NCBI GenBank assembly: GCA_041399085.1
Contig: JAWKTM010000013.1
Span: 82,060 to 146,059, forward strand
From: JAWKTM01 sp041399085
GTDB taxonomy: Bacteria; Planctomycetota; Planctomycetia; Pirellulales; Pirellulaceae
Reading direction: 5' to 3'
Length of the DNA: 64,000 nucleotides
Notes under the pieces: generated by a model
The model's input: only the letters and a program-made list of their open reading frames with translations
The model's database searches: none
What the model was told of the DNA's origin: nothing
Made by a program: the position numbers and the translations under genes
Shown: positions 1-9,070 of the stretch, piece after piece
How positions within the stretch are numbered: the first letter of the stretch is position 1
How the letters are laid out: every line of letters starts with the position of its first letter

Positions 1-88
1 AAGCCGGCGCCTCGGCCCACGCCCAGGCGCCAACACTGCACAACACACAAGAGAGAATCAAGCCGCCCGCCAATCGCTTTCCGTTCAT
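1..88 (-). CDS. Secreted protein, N-terminal fragment leaving the left edge
   Basis: Too short for routine ORF calling because the window cuts it. Reading leftwards from an ATG at 88, 29 codons are open. They encode a textbook Sec signal peptide: a short basic start (MNGKRLAGG), a hydrophobic core (LILSCVLCSVGAWAWA) and a probable cleavage site after AWA, followed by EAPA. A perfect AGGAGG ribosome site lies at 95-100, six bases before the ATG, which fixes the start. Everything after the signal peptide lies outside the window, so the function cannot be given. It reads in the same direction as the coiled-coil gene to its right, about 90 bases away, and could be cotranscribed with it. Confidence 0.72.
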   Translation of the reverse strand, partial: MNGKRLAGGLILSCVLCSVGAWAWAEAPA

Positions 89-181
89 TCCATACCTCCT
101 CGTCATAGGAGTGAAGATGCCGATATACCGGCCATGATTGGCGGTCCAGCGAAGTTGACAAGTCGCCGGGACGACGACTCC

Positions 182-889
182 CTACAATCGGATTCCGCTC
201 ACGGCGGCGTGTTCCGACGACCTGCTGCCGTATTGGGCTCGGACGGCGGCCTTGATAGCCTTCATCTGCTCGCGTAATCCTCGTTCACCGTCGTAGGCAG
301 CCGCGCGATCGCGCTGTTTCATGCTCAGCTCTTGGTCCAAATCGACCATTGCCAAATTCTTAGTCGAGAGAGCCGTATGCAAAGATTGCAGTTCGGCGAT
401 GGACAATTCGGGGGCCGGCGGGTCGTAGTCCGCGATCTTTTGCAGCGTGGCGGTGAGCCGATTCAAGTGCGACTCCATTTCGGCGAAACTCCGCTGACCC
501 GTGCGGCGATTCTTCGTTTGGGCGGCAGACTCACTGCCGCTGGGCGGTTTGGGTGACTTGGGGCGATTCCCGCGAATCTTGTCGACCACGGATTTCACCG
601 ACCGTTGATAGCGAGCCCACGCTTGGTTGCTGTTAATCAACGAAAGCACGCGGCCGGCTCGCAACTGCAGATCCTTCAACATCGCTTTCCGTTCGTCGAC
701 ACCAGTTTTGTACTGATCCAATTGCTGATCGACGGCTGCGTTCATCGTTTCCAGCTCGTCGAGCATCGCGGCAAAGGCGGTCGCGCTCAGCGACTCATCG
801 GCCGGGTCAAAGGCCGGTGAAAAGCTGTCGATCGCAGCTTGCATCGAGCGTGCACGTCCTAACCGATCGGCGAAAGAATAGTTGGCCAT
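182..889 (-). CDS. Coiled-coil hypothetical protein
   Basis: A 235-residue protein beginning MANYSFADRLGRARSMQ. This start is preferred over upstream codons in the frame because GGAAGGAG lies about eight bases before the ATG. There is no signal peptide or membrane segment. The sequence is charged and helical, with likely coiled coils near residues 35-80 and 145-215, separated by a basic, proline-rich linker (about 105-130, containing RPKSPKPPSG). I do not recognise a family. The helical-linker-helical plan suggests a structural or adaptor role, but that is inference. A 21-bp-period repeat array begins about 125 bases upstream of its start and may overlap its promoter region. Confidence 0.75.
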   Translation of the reverse strand: MANYSFADRLGRARSMQAAIDSFSPAFDPADESLSATAFAAMLDELETMNAAVDQQLDQYKTGVDERKAMLKDLQLRAGRVLSLINSNQAWARYQRSVKSVVDKIRGNRPKSPKPPSGSESAAQTKNRRTGQRSFAEMESHLNRLTATLQKIADYDPPAPELSIAELQSLHTALSTKNLAMVDLDQELSMKQRDRAAAYDGERGLREQMKAIKAAVRAQYGSRSSEHAAVSGIRL

Positions 890-1015
890 TGCAGTAACTC
901 CTTCCCAAACAAGTGGATGAAATGTTGAAAACCGGTTGATAATGGTGGGAAACGCCAGTCGCGGTCGGCGAAAGCCAGTGTGCAAAATCGATTTGTGAGC
1001 GCGTAGCTACGGTTC

Positions 1016-1196
1016 AACGATGCGCAAACTCGACTTCTTCATGCGCAAGCGTGACTCGTCAATGCGCAAACTCGGTCTGTCAGCGCAACTACGACTCGTC
1101 GATTGGCAACTGCGACTCGTTAATAACTGCGATCATCGATGCAACTGCGACTCGTCGATGCAACCTGCTCGTCGATGCAACCCGACTCGTTAGTGG
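1016..1196. repeat. 21-bp-period degenerate array, locus 1
   Basis: About nine degenerate units, each carrying GCGCAA or a variant followed by a block like CGACTCGTC. GCGCAA occurs at 1022, 1043 and 1064, exactly 21 bases apart. Later units shrink to 17-19 bases and the array fades out near 1196. It lies upstream of the coiled-coil gene. Related 21-base arrays occur at 16541-16770 and 56722-57095. No protein family is recognised in any frame. Confidence 0.8.
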
Positions 1197-1906
1197 GCTC
1201 CACTGACGACCTGAATCTGCTTCATTGACACCGCCAAGCCGTTCGCCACTCTTGGCCAGCTAACCTGCCCAAGATCCTGCAACGTCCGAGCTCGCCATTG
1301 CCTAAACCAATCAAACCGCGACTCCGTCCTTTACCAGGTAGCCCTATTGCACCCTTACACGCCAAACCTGCGTCACTTTGAAAGATTCGCCGATTTTCTC
1401 GCGTTCGCCCAGTCGCAGGCCGAGTGACTGGGTGAACAACCTCTGTCGCAGGAGGTCACGCTCCGCAGACCATCGCCGCCGGCTAACGGAGGCCGGAGCC
1501 AGGGCAGAACAAGGCTGGCGGAGAAATTCGGCGTCCGCGTGGCCGTGCGTCGACGAACATTTCGATCGCGAAAATAATTGCCGCCCTATGGCGAACCTTG
1601 TGACGCAAAACACGGATGCCTGCGACGCATTGCTCGGAACGATGGAGTGCGGCGATTATCGCCGCTTTTTTCCAACCATCCACGAGCAGCCATATATGAA
1701 CTTCGGACAGCGGCACGCGACAACGAATTCTCCACACTGGATCGGAATCTACTTGCAACTAAGTCAGCATACTCGTTATAACCACTCCTATCCCCGCGTC
1801 GTGATCGGTGAAAATGTTAGGCGACCCGCAATAGTAATGGGCAGCCATGCTCGCCGCAGGTGCGTGCTCGCGCAGGACCTCGAATCAGCCGCCGCAGGTC
1901 CGTCAT
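1197..1906. other. Intergenic stretch without a supportable gene
   Basis: Open frames on both strands here overlap one another, lack plausible ribosome sites and read as biased, Arg/Ser-rich noise. A short minus-strand stretch ending near 1344 (SFKVTQVWRVRVQ before the stop) has the texture of a real C-terminus, but nothing upstream supports it. It may be further gene debris. No RNA gene or hairpin terminator stands out. Confidence 0.5.
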
Positions 1907-1950
1907 GCAGGTCTCCCGATCTCGCCGCAACCGCCGACCGAAGGTCTCCC
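1907..1950 (+). repeat. Truncated copy of palindromic GGTCTCCCGACC-type repeat
   Basis: This stretch starts GCAGGTCTCCC and matches the left half of the element at 55551-55593 in about 41 of 43 positions, including the CGCCGACCGAAGGTCTCC block. The right half (GGGAGACCTGC and the downstream hairpin) is missing, so it is a truncated copy of a dispersed palindromic repeat family. Confidence 0.75.
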
Positions 1951-1959
1951 GGCCCGGCA

Positions 1960-2200
1960 AACAACTCCAATACTGCGAACCGCGACAAATGCTTTCGGTC
2001 GATATGCCGCTGCACAGCAACGCCTTCCCGCCGATGTCAACGGCGACTCGATGCTCTCTCCGGTTGACTTATTGATCGTGGTCAACGCCCTGAACGATCC
2101 CACCACCGTGGACAACGCCAATACGTTCGTGGATGTCAATCACGATCCTATGGTAGCCACATCGAAGCTGTTAATGAGGTCGTGCGGCGCGTTCAGCCGT
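1960..2200 (+). pseudogene. Relic of an LEPR-XLL/dockerin surface protein
   Basis: Two hallmarks of planctomycete surface proteins sit side by side here in different frames. One frame reads CEPRQMLSVD, resembling the LEPR-XLL sorting motif found near the N-terminus of such proteins. The next frame reads DVNGDSMLSPVDLLIVVNAL, then after about 15 residues FVDVNHDPMV: the two Ca-binding loops of a type I dockerin, normally C-terminal. A further shift is needed to continue into IEAVNEVVRRVQP, which resembles the second dockerin helix. The large middle of the gene is gone. This is a deletion-fused, frameshifted remnant and not a working gene. Confidence 0.65.
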
Positions 2201-2280
2201 GTCACACGACATGATGGGACGACCCAGTTGATCCGTGAGTCAACTACCGATCATCTACTTGCCAACGAAGGACGTCTTAA

Positions 2281-4491
2281 ATGTTATTCCAAAAGCGTAT
2301 GGCATTACCTGTCGTGATGTGTCTATTCACGTGGATGCCCCTATCGGCCCGTGAGGATGCGTTGACTAAGTTGCCGCGGACGTTGCAGAAGACCGTGCGG
2401 GAACAGTTGCTTCCTGTCGTGGCGGGCGGGAATCCGGTGCTGCAATTACAGGAGGTCACGGACATCGTGCCCAAATTGAACGAGGCACAGACGAAAGCGG
2501 TGGATGCATTCCTGGCCGAGCATAAGCTACCTGCCTTGGCGGTGGTGGTCGTGGATGCTCGGTCGACATTGATGGGATACGGGTTCGCCGCCCAAATGCC
2601 GGGGGCGTCACCGAAGGAAGCGGAACTGTTGGTTCCCGAAGTCACTCGTCGCATGGAAGAGGCACTGGTGGAATCACGCCAATTCCATCAGAAGGCGAAT
2701 GGCGACAAGGTGAACCAAAATGGGGCCATCGATTTCGCCGCCAATGAGAATCGTCTCTATGAGATGCGCCCCTACGGCGACGGTTGGAGGCCGCGGGTCA
2801 ACTGGGTCGCTACAGTCGGGATTGGATTACTGACCCGAAGTGGCGCACACGATCAGTAATTTCACCGGATCACCAGCGCATCGACCAACTGGCGGACCTG
2901 ACCACGCAAGTACAACAAGCGTCGTACGCACTGGACGAATATGAATTGACGTTTCGCCTGGCTCAATCCGTCACGCGGTGAAGTTGTTAGACGGTGCGGT
3001 CGCTTTCCGGGATCGTCTCCTGGCCATCGGCGTGATCGATGAGGACGGGCCGGCCATTCGGGAGGTGTTGGGCCGGGCCGCGCAAGCGAATTGGCAGTAT
3101 ACGAATGCGGAATTGAATGACCCGAATCTGTCTGTCACGATACAGGCCACGGGGACGCCGCGCTCGCCACGTCGCCGGAGATATTGGAAAAGAGCCGCTT
3201 GTTTCGTCAAGGCTTGCAGTGGTGGTTGCGCGGCCGTTATGGTCGCGGACCGGACGGGTATGGATTATTGAAAAGTGAATTGGCCTTGATATCCCCGGCG
3301 GCTCAAATGGGGATCTATTTGCCCAACGAAACGCCCACGCCGACCGACCCCGCGAACCCGTCGATAACCGCCGTGCCGGAAGTGGATCGCCGACATCATT
3401 ATATCTGGGCCATGGAGTACCGCCGTGTTCAACAGGTGAGTTCCGAGTCCATGACGGCAACGGGAAAGTCGACCAATAGATGGACGCCAGTTCCGCTCGA
3501 TAGTCGTGGCAGAGGCACTGGCGGGAATCCGTCGGGCCGCTCGCAAAGGGATGGTGCCGCATATACGGTCTCGGTTTGGAATGTCGTCCAGTCATCCATT
3601 ACCGCCGAGGATTCGCGGTATATTAGGCGATTGGTCGGTTTCGGAGTACAGTAACGCCCTGCAAAGCTGGATCGTTTGTCCAGTCTGTCAACGCCGGAGG
3701 AGTTCGCCGCTGACGACGAACTGGTTGGACGGCGGGACGAGTTCTCGCATCTATACGAATCTTTCGCGCCGATGGGAGCGGCAGCCGAGTTCTTTGTCAT
3801 CGACGATCGCCGGTGAGAAGTATGAACGGCGCGGTATGCGATGGGTAACAGCCGGCTCGCACGGAAGTCGGCTCGATGTTAACCGCCTTTAGCTCAGTTC
3901 CAAACCATGAGGTGATCGCGGTAGGAACCAACGATCAACAGGAGTATCACGACCTGTTGCTCGATGCCCTCGCCCACTACTGGGCCCTCAAGCAAGATCC
4001 CGCCTGGTCCGACTTTGATCGATTTAGCCGCGATGTCCAGCGGCCCCTGACGTATACCCGCCGCTTGCAACTAGCCAAAGGAATATTGGAAGCGACTGGA
4101 AAACGGGTACCTACTCTCCCATCCAGCAACAGGAACTGCTTAGCTGGAGGAAGGAAATAATGACCTGGGAAGCCGCCTGCGCCATGTCCGTCCGGAGCGC
4201 CCTAGAAACACAGAAGTACAAAACAAGAGAAATCGACGGCAGCACTTTATTCATTACGGAAGACGAAGTCCTAGGCCGAACCTTTAAGGATCTAGAATAC
4301 CACACCCCAGGCACACTGTTTTGGGATTCCACATGCGATGCCACGCGATCCGAACTAACCGCGCACAGAACAACCCGACAGTGCCATTCAGTCCTGACCC
4401 CTTTGATTTGTCTAAAGGTAGTCCCATCCATGGGCACTTATCTAATAAAGATCTCCGTTCGTTGGAGCAATTGCCAATGCTGAAGCACTGA
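2281..4491 (+). pseudogene. Multiply frameshifted secreted protein of unknown family
   Basis: A chain of protein-like segments runs through all three forward frames. It starts with a signal peptide (MALPVVMCLFTWMPLSA) and a good 190-residue stretch to about 2800. It then continues in shifted frames through DQLADLTTQVQQASYALDEY (about 2900), GAVAFRDRLLAIGVIDEDG (2990), RLFRQGLQWWLRGRYGRGPD (3190), EEFAADDELVGRRDEF (3700), LLLDALAHYWALKQDPAW (3960), LLSWRKEIMTWEAACAMSV (4140) and FDLSKGSPIHGHLSNKDLR (4400), ending at a TGA at 4489-4491. At least seven frameshifts are needed. Joined, it would be about 730 residues. I do not recognise the family. The lesions are spread along the whole length, which fits a real pseudogene better than a single sequencing error. 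Confidence 0.7.
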
Positions 4492-5014
4492 TATGCCACC
4501 GCATGTTGTGGATCTTTGCCATTGATTAGCGAATTACCGAAACAGACGGCAGAGGAATGCTGGCAAAGGAACTTGGGACTTCGGGCGTCACAAGTAATGA
4601 TGCGTGTCGTCATACATGGTTTTTGCGACTCGCAGCATACCATGCCACTGTGAGGTAGGCGACCGGCCAGCATCCTTCGTGCCGACCGGAAAGGCGTTTA
4701 ATTCTGAGGTTACTGAGAGCCAATGCTACCATCCGTCTGGCTGTGTCGAACTGCGTAGTGTTTGTATTTGTGCGATGGCTTACGTGTCGCACGCCCAGGA
4801 ACCACCTGTCGGTCCGCGTCGGAACCGAGTGTTGTCGCACGGCAGGCAGATAATGTGCGTGCCAGGAACAATCTGCTGAACAAGTCGGGGTTGTATTGAT
4901 GGCAGTCGTTCCGTGCCACGACGGTCGGAATGGCGATTGCTTAACTGCCGACATGCAAGTTCGCGAAGTGTCGCACGAACTAGGCCTCATATAATGTGGC
5001 AAAGTGGTGTTGGC
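4492..5014. other. Gene-poor stretch, probable coding debris
   Basis: No open frame here has a ribosome site or recognisable protein. A segment near 4870-4990 (VLMAVVPCHDGRNGDCL in one frame) and a hydrophobic stretch just after 5010 have coding texture. This suggests debris continuous with the decayed fragments on either side. Confidence 0.4.
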
Positions 5015-5354
5015 ATGGTACGCAGAGATCAGCTCAGTCCTATCAGCGTATCCCGTGGCGGTCGCTCTGCTGACATTGGCGGAATTGAAAGTCTTGAGGC
5101 CGCCCTTGCCGCGGGTGCATACAGATTCGGACCTCCAGTCGGAATTTTCACCGCCTATTTGATTCTAAGTGATAAAAAGACGCTGATTGCCCACGCTGAC
5201 AGGCTTCAACGTGGAGTGGTCGGAATATTCGAGGTTGAAAGGACGGAACGAACAAGCCGACAGAACTTACCGTAAGCGATTGATGCAATGGGACGAGCTG
5301 AAAGCCGCGATCGAGGCAACGAACTTCACGGAGCGCCGATTGCCGCCACGTTAA
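5015..5354 (+). pseudogene. Frameshifted C-terminal fragment of an unknown protein
   Basis: Two protein-like segments in different frames abut near 5205. The upstream frame reads ESLEAALAAGAYRFGPPVG and on to KKTLIAHADR. The downstream frame reads NVEWSEYSRLKGRNEQ, then KRLMQWDELKAAIEATNF, ending ERRLPPR at a TAA at 352-354 past 5000. The second segment is charged, helical and credible as a genuine C-terminus. No family is recognised. It lies 24 bases from the convergent DUF2784 gene. Confidence 0.5.
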
Positions 5355-5377
5355 TCGAGGGTGACGCCTACCATGAC

Positions 5378-5779
5378 TTAGTGCTGTTGTTTGGCCAAGC
5401 GAGGTGGAGCCCAGAATAGGGTTAAAAGAACGGCCGCGCCGAACAGCGTGTATGCCATGGTGAAGACCCAGGGCTCGGCTTCGAGGAACAACAGATCGTG
5501 CATCCAGCGACCGATAAACGAGCCATCGGTTACGGTCTCACCCGCTTGCAGGCGGAGCCAGTCTTCTAGCGTGGTGAGTGGGCATGTGATCTTCAGCCAT
5601 GACTCGACGACCACGATTCCTATCATGGCCAGATGCACGAATCGAAACCAGGGGTTCCTAATCCACGTCCAATGCAAGAGCCGACCGATCAGTACAACGA
5701 GTAGGCCCAGGATCACAAATAGCACATAAGCAATGTGCAACGTTACGACGGCGTCGGCCAGCAAACGATAGATATTCAT
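5378..5779 (-). CDS. DUF2784 family membrane protein
   Basis: A 133-residue integral membrane protein starting MNIYRLLADAVVTLHIAYVL. An upstream in-frame start exists at 5836 but would add a polar tail not typical of the family. Four hydrophobic segments are visible: about residues 5-30 (ending LGLLVVLIG), 45-62 (VHLAMIGIVVVESW), a central region around CPLTTLEDWLR, and 105-125 (YTLFGAAVLLTLFW). The CPLTTLE stretch after the second helix is characteristic of DUF2784 proteins. The function of the family is unknown. The gene is the last of a leftward pair with the amidohydrolase, separated by about 60 bases. Confidence 0.8.
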   Translation of the reverse strand: MNIYRLLADAVVTLHIAYVLFVILGLLVVLIGRLLHWTWIRNPWFRFVHLAMIGIVVVESWLKITCPLTTLEDWLRLQAGETVTDGSFIGRWMHDLLFLEAEPWVFTMAYTLFGAAVLLTLFWAPPRLAKQQH

Positions 5780-5838
5780 GGGGAATAGGATTCGCGCTAA
5801 CCGCGTTTTATTCCCGCCGAATCGGTCGAGTTGCAAAA

Positions 5839-6804
5839 TTATCCGAAGCGGAACAGGCGTTTGGCGTTGCCACCCAAAATCTTGTCTTGGTCCACGGGCG
5901 ACAGATGCGACAACAGCGACTGTGCTCGATCGAAAGCCGCTCGGTATGAAGCGGGAGTGGCTCCCGCGCCGAATCCGCCGCCATAAATACAGCGGTCGGG
6001 ACCGTAGGCTTCGACCAATCGCTTGACGATCGGCCGGATGTCGCGATGTGGATAGCTGCGAGTTTCGGGCAGTGACGAAATCTTCATCACGGTATTCGGG
6101 AACCGAGCCCAGCGAATGACGCGTTCGTGTTCGTCGGGCGTTCCTTGCAGCGGGCGGCCGAGGTGGTCGATGATCACGCGCGTGTCGCGAAAGTCCGCGA
6201 TTAACGGCTCGAAGCCCTCAGCCCAACGCGGCTCGAAATGCAATTGCATCGCCAAGCCCGCTTCCGTCGCTGCTCGCCAATAGTCACGCAATTCGGGTTT
6301 GCCGAACGGCGGCAAGCGATCCGGCGCGTAGGCATGCACGCGTGTCGCAACGACATCCAATCGCTTGGCCAGTTCGGGCAACTTTGCCACCGAACCGGGT
6401 CGGTCGGCGAACAAGAGCAGCGTTCCTTTCAGCCGGCCCTTGCCGATTTGCAGGCAGTGTTCGAGATAGCGATGGTCGTCTTGATACGGTTCGGGATGCA
6501 CGACGATGGCGTAGTCGATCCGTGCTCCGTCCATGCAATGCAGCAAGTGTTCGGGCGTCGCCGCTTCGGCCGGTTTGTACGGGGCTCGGGCGTGGTATGG
6601 AAACCGCTCGTCGCGATCGCCGGCAAAGCAGTGCAGATGCGTGTCGACGCGCGGCATGTCGGCGGAATTCGACTCATCGGCCCACGCGAGTCCCGCCAAT
6701 GGTCCCGTATCGCATGAAGCCGCCAAGGCGCCGCCGGTCGCCGCGGCCGATGATCGAATGAAGTGTCGGCGGTCAGCAGTCCGGGTTGTTTGTGTGGTTG
6801 TCAT
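5839..6804 (-). CDS. Tat-exported amidohydrolase family 2 protein
   Basis: A 321-residue TIM-barrel hydrolase of the amidohydrolase 2 (PF04909) group. The ATG at 6804 is preferred to a TTG at 6825. A Tat-type leader (ADRRHFIRSSAAATGGALAA) covers about residues 10-30. The HxH metal motif is present (VDTHLHCFAGD, about residue 55), as is the DHLGRP strand near residue 220. The usual GSD(F/W)P segment with the last metal-binding Asp is replaced by YGGGFGAGATP near the C-terminus. This protein may therefore bind metal differently or act on an unusual substrate. The substrate is not predictable. It is divergent to the DUF1549 gene across about 150 bases, so the two may share a control region. Confidence 0.85.
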   Translation of the reverse strand: MTTTQTTRTADRRHFIRSSAAATGGALAASCDTGPLAGLAWADESNSADMPRVDTHLHCFAGDRDERFPYHARAPYKPAEAATPEHLLHCMDGARIDYAIVVHPEPYQDDHRYLEHCLQIGKGRLKGTLLLFADRPGSVAKLPELAKRLDVVATRVHAYAPDRLPPFGKPELRDYWRAATEAGLAMQLHFEPRWAEGFEPLIADFRDTRVIIDHLGRPLQGTPDEHERVIRWARFPNTVMKISSLPETRSYPHRDIRPIVKRLVEAYGPDRCIYGGGFGAGATPASYRAAFDRAQSLLSHLSPVDQDKILGGNAKRLFRFG

Positions 6805-6958
6805 CGGCGCCTCGGTGGTCTGCAATCCGTCTGTGGTTGGATTCCGTCGGAATAGATCGAATGGCTTAGTTTATCATGGAGCGGTGGGCGACGCTCGCTG
6901 GCGTTTGTCGCGGCATTGTCTCGCCCTGTTCGCTTCGTGGATGAATGGTCGGGTGCCG

Positions 6959-9070
6959 ATGATGCGTTTCAATGGACTTTGCCTAATTGCTTTGCTCTTC
7001 GTTAGTGGGATTGCGGCCGCATGGTCGTCGCTGATTGCTACGGGTCGCGCCGACGAGCCGATGGCGGTCGATTTCGTCCGCGACGTGGCTCCGATCTTCG
7101 AGCGACATTGTGTGCGATGTCATCACGCGGATGATCGCAAGGGAGACATATCGTTGCAGACCGGTAGCGACGTGCTGCAAGCGGGATATGTGTTGCCGGG
7201 CAAGCCGGAGCAGAGCCATCTGTTGGAGATTGTGCGGACCGGGACAGACGGCGAACCGCCCTCGATGCCGAAGGAAGGCGAGCCACTTTCGTCGGCCGAA
7301 TTGGATGTGATGCGACGCTGGATCGCGGCCGGCGCCGACTGGCCAACGGACCATGTGATTCGTTTGCGGCCGAAAGCCGATACGAGCTGGTGGTCGCTGC
7401 AGCCGGTGCGAAACGTGCGGCCGCCGGATGTGTCCGAGTTGCCCATCGCCTGGGCCGTGAATCCGATCGATCGGTTCGTGGGCGCGAAGCTGTTGGAGCA
7501 CGGACTGCGACCTTCCCCGGAGGCCGATCGGAGGACGTTGATTCGCCGTTTGTATTTCGACTTGCTCGGCTTACCCCCAACGCCCGAAGAGGTGCGCCAG
7601 TTCGTGGATGATGACGGGCCGATGGCTTATGAACGCTTAGTCGATCGTTTGCTGGCGACGCCCCATTTTGGCGAACGCTGGGCCCGACACTGGCTAGACA
7701 TTGCCCATTATGCCGACACGCATGGCTTCGAGCGCGATCAGCGTCGCGACAACGCCTTTCCATATCGCGATTATGTGATTCGGGCTTTCAATGATGATAA
7801 GCCGTACGATCAGTTCTTACGCGAACAAATCGCGGGCGATGTGCTCGATCCTGACAATCCCAATGCGGTGGCCGCGACCGGTTTTTTGGCCGCGGGACCA
7901 TGGGATTTCGTGGGACAGGTGGAAACCAAGAGCGACGTGTTGCGGCGGGCGGCTCGGGCGGATGATTTAGATGATATGGTGACGACCGTCATGACCGCCA
8001 CAATGGGTTTAACAATCCATTGCGCTCGTTGTCACGATCATAAACTCGACCCGATCACACAACACGATTATTATTCGCTATGGGCGACATTCGCTGGTGT
8101 AAAGCGAGGCGAGCGGGATTTGAGTGACGCGGCCACGCAACGATATCAACAAGAGAAAGCGGCGACGGAAAAGCGGTTAAACGAAGTGCTGTTCGAGATC
8201 GGGCAACTGCGAGGTGAGCCGCTGGATCTGGCCGACATGGTAGGCGGGGGCAATGGGCTCGGCACGGGTACGAAAGGGCATGGACTTGATCCCCGCACGG
8301 CCAAGCCACAGACTCGGCCCTTCGGTTTTCTCGGCAATATCAAACCGAACACATTTGCCGCGTGCGAGTATCCTTTTGTCGACGGTGTGTTCATTCCCGA
8401 TGGAGGCGAGTCGGCGGCGGCAACGGACATGCCCCCGAGAGTTGTTATATCGTCGACGGGTTTGTCCATTACCGACACACCGGATACTTCGGCCGCGGCT
8501 TGGGATGCCATTCGCCACGGCCCGGTGGCGTCGCAGGATATCACAACATTGGGCGGCATTGATTACAACTCGGCTGGCCATTCGCTGTTGGGACTGCATG
8601 CCAATGCTGGAATTACGTTTGATCTGGCGGCGGTGCGCGAAGCCACGGGACGCGGAGCCATGCGGTTCGAGAGCCGCGTCGGTTATGGCGGCCGTTCGGA
8701 ACAAGGCCGTGCGGACTTCGCCGTGTATGTGGACGGGCAGCGCGTCGTCGAGCGACAAAGGTTGGGGGCTTCGGATGGCGGCATTGATATTGATGTGGCA
8801 CTGCCGCCGAACGCGAGATTTCTCACACTCGTCTCGACCGACGGCGGGAACGGCATTGGCTTCGATCAGATCTTCTTCGGTGATCCCGTTCTGCGAGACG
8901 AACGAAGCCAAACGTTAACCGCGGAGCAACAGTCGCGGCTTGTGGAACGCGAGCAGGAGATGCGTTCGTTGCGGACGAAGCTCGATTCGCTCGGCCCGCC
9001 GCCACGTGTGTATGGCGTGGTTTCGCAGCAACCTCCCGAAATCCATGTATTACGGCGAGGCAATCCCTAG
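6959..9070 (+). CDS. PSCyt1-DUF1549-NPCBM protein, 5' part of a gene broken by TAG
   Basis: About 703 residues from ATG 6959; 6941 is an alternative start. A signal peptide (FNGLCLIALLFVSGIAAAW) precedes a planctomycete cytochrome-like domain with CxxCH (CVRCH, about residue 50). DUF1549/PSCyt2 follows (about 165-310, with FDLLGLPPTPEEV and HWLDIAHYADTHGF), then a second CxxCH (CARCH, about 350) and an NPCBM carbohydrate-binding-like region (about 460-645, with GLHANAGITFDL). The reading frame stops at TAG 9068-9070 after LRRGNP, exactly where homologues continue Q-S-P-G-E. The same frame then continues, open, into the DUF1553 domain. A single CAG to TAG change explains this. These proteins are predicted periplasmic and are paired with DUF1501 proteins; their chemistry is not established. 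Confidence 0.85.
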   Translation: MMRFNGLCLIALLFVSGIAAAWSSLIATGRADEPMAVDFVRDVAPIFERHCVRCHHADDRKGDISLQTGSDVLQAGYVLPGKPEQSHLLEIVRTGTDGEPPSMPKEGEPLSSAELDVMRRWIAAGADWPTDHVIRLRPKADTSWWSLQPVRNVRPPDVSELPIAWAVNPIDRFVGAKLLEHGLRPSPEADRRTLIRRLYFDLLGLPPTPEEVRQFVDDDGPMAYERLVDRLLATPHFGERWARHWLDIAHYADTHGFERDQRRDNAFPYRDYVIRAFNDDKPYDQFLREQIAGDVLDPDNPNAVAATGFLAAGPWDFVGQVETKSDVLRRAARADDLDDMVTTVMTATMGLTIHCARCHDHKLDPITQHDYYSLWATFAGVKRGERDLSDAATQRYQQEKAATEKRLNEVLFEIGQLRGEPLDLADMVGGGNGLGTGTKGHGLDPRTAKPQTRPFGFLGNIKPNTFAACEYPFVDGVFIPDGGESAAATDMPPRVVISSTGLSITDTPDTSAAAWDAIRHGPVASQDITTLGGIDYNSAGHSLLGLHANAGITFDLAAVREATGRGAMRFESRVGYGGRSEQGRADFAVYVDGQRVVERQRLGASDGGIDIDVALPPNARFLTLVSTDGGNGIGFDQIFFGDPVLRDERSQTLTAEQQSRLVEREQEMRSLRTKLDSLGPPPRVYGVVSQQPPEIHVLRRGNP

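Noticed and set aside
1016..1196. CRISPR array
   Set aside because: Units are contiguous and degenerate with no unique spacers, and no cas gene is present in the window.
1378..2067. 229-codon plus-strand frame
   Set aside because: Arg/Ser-rich, crosses a palindromic repeat and a dockerin relic in the wrong frame, no ribosome site.
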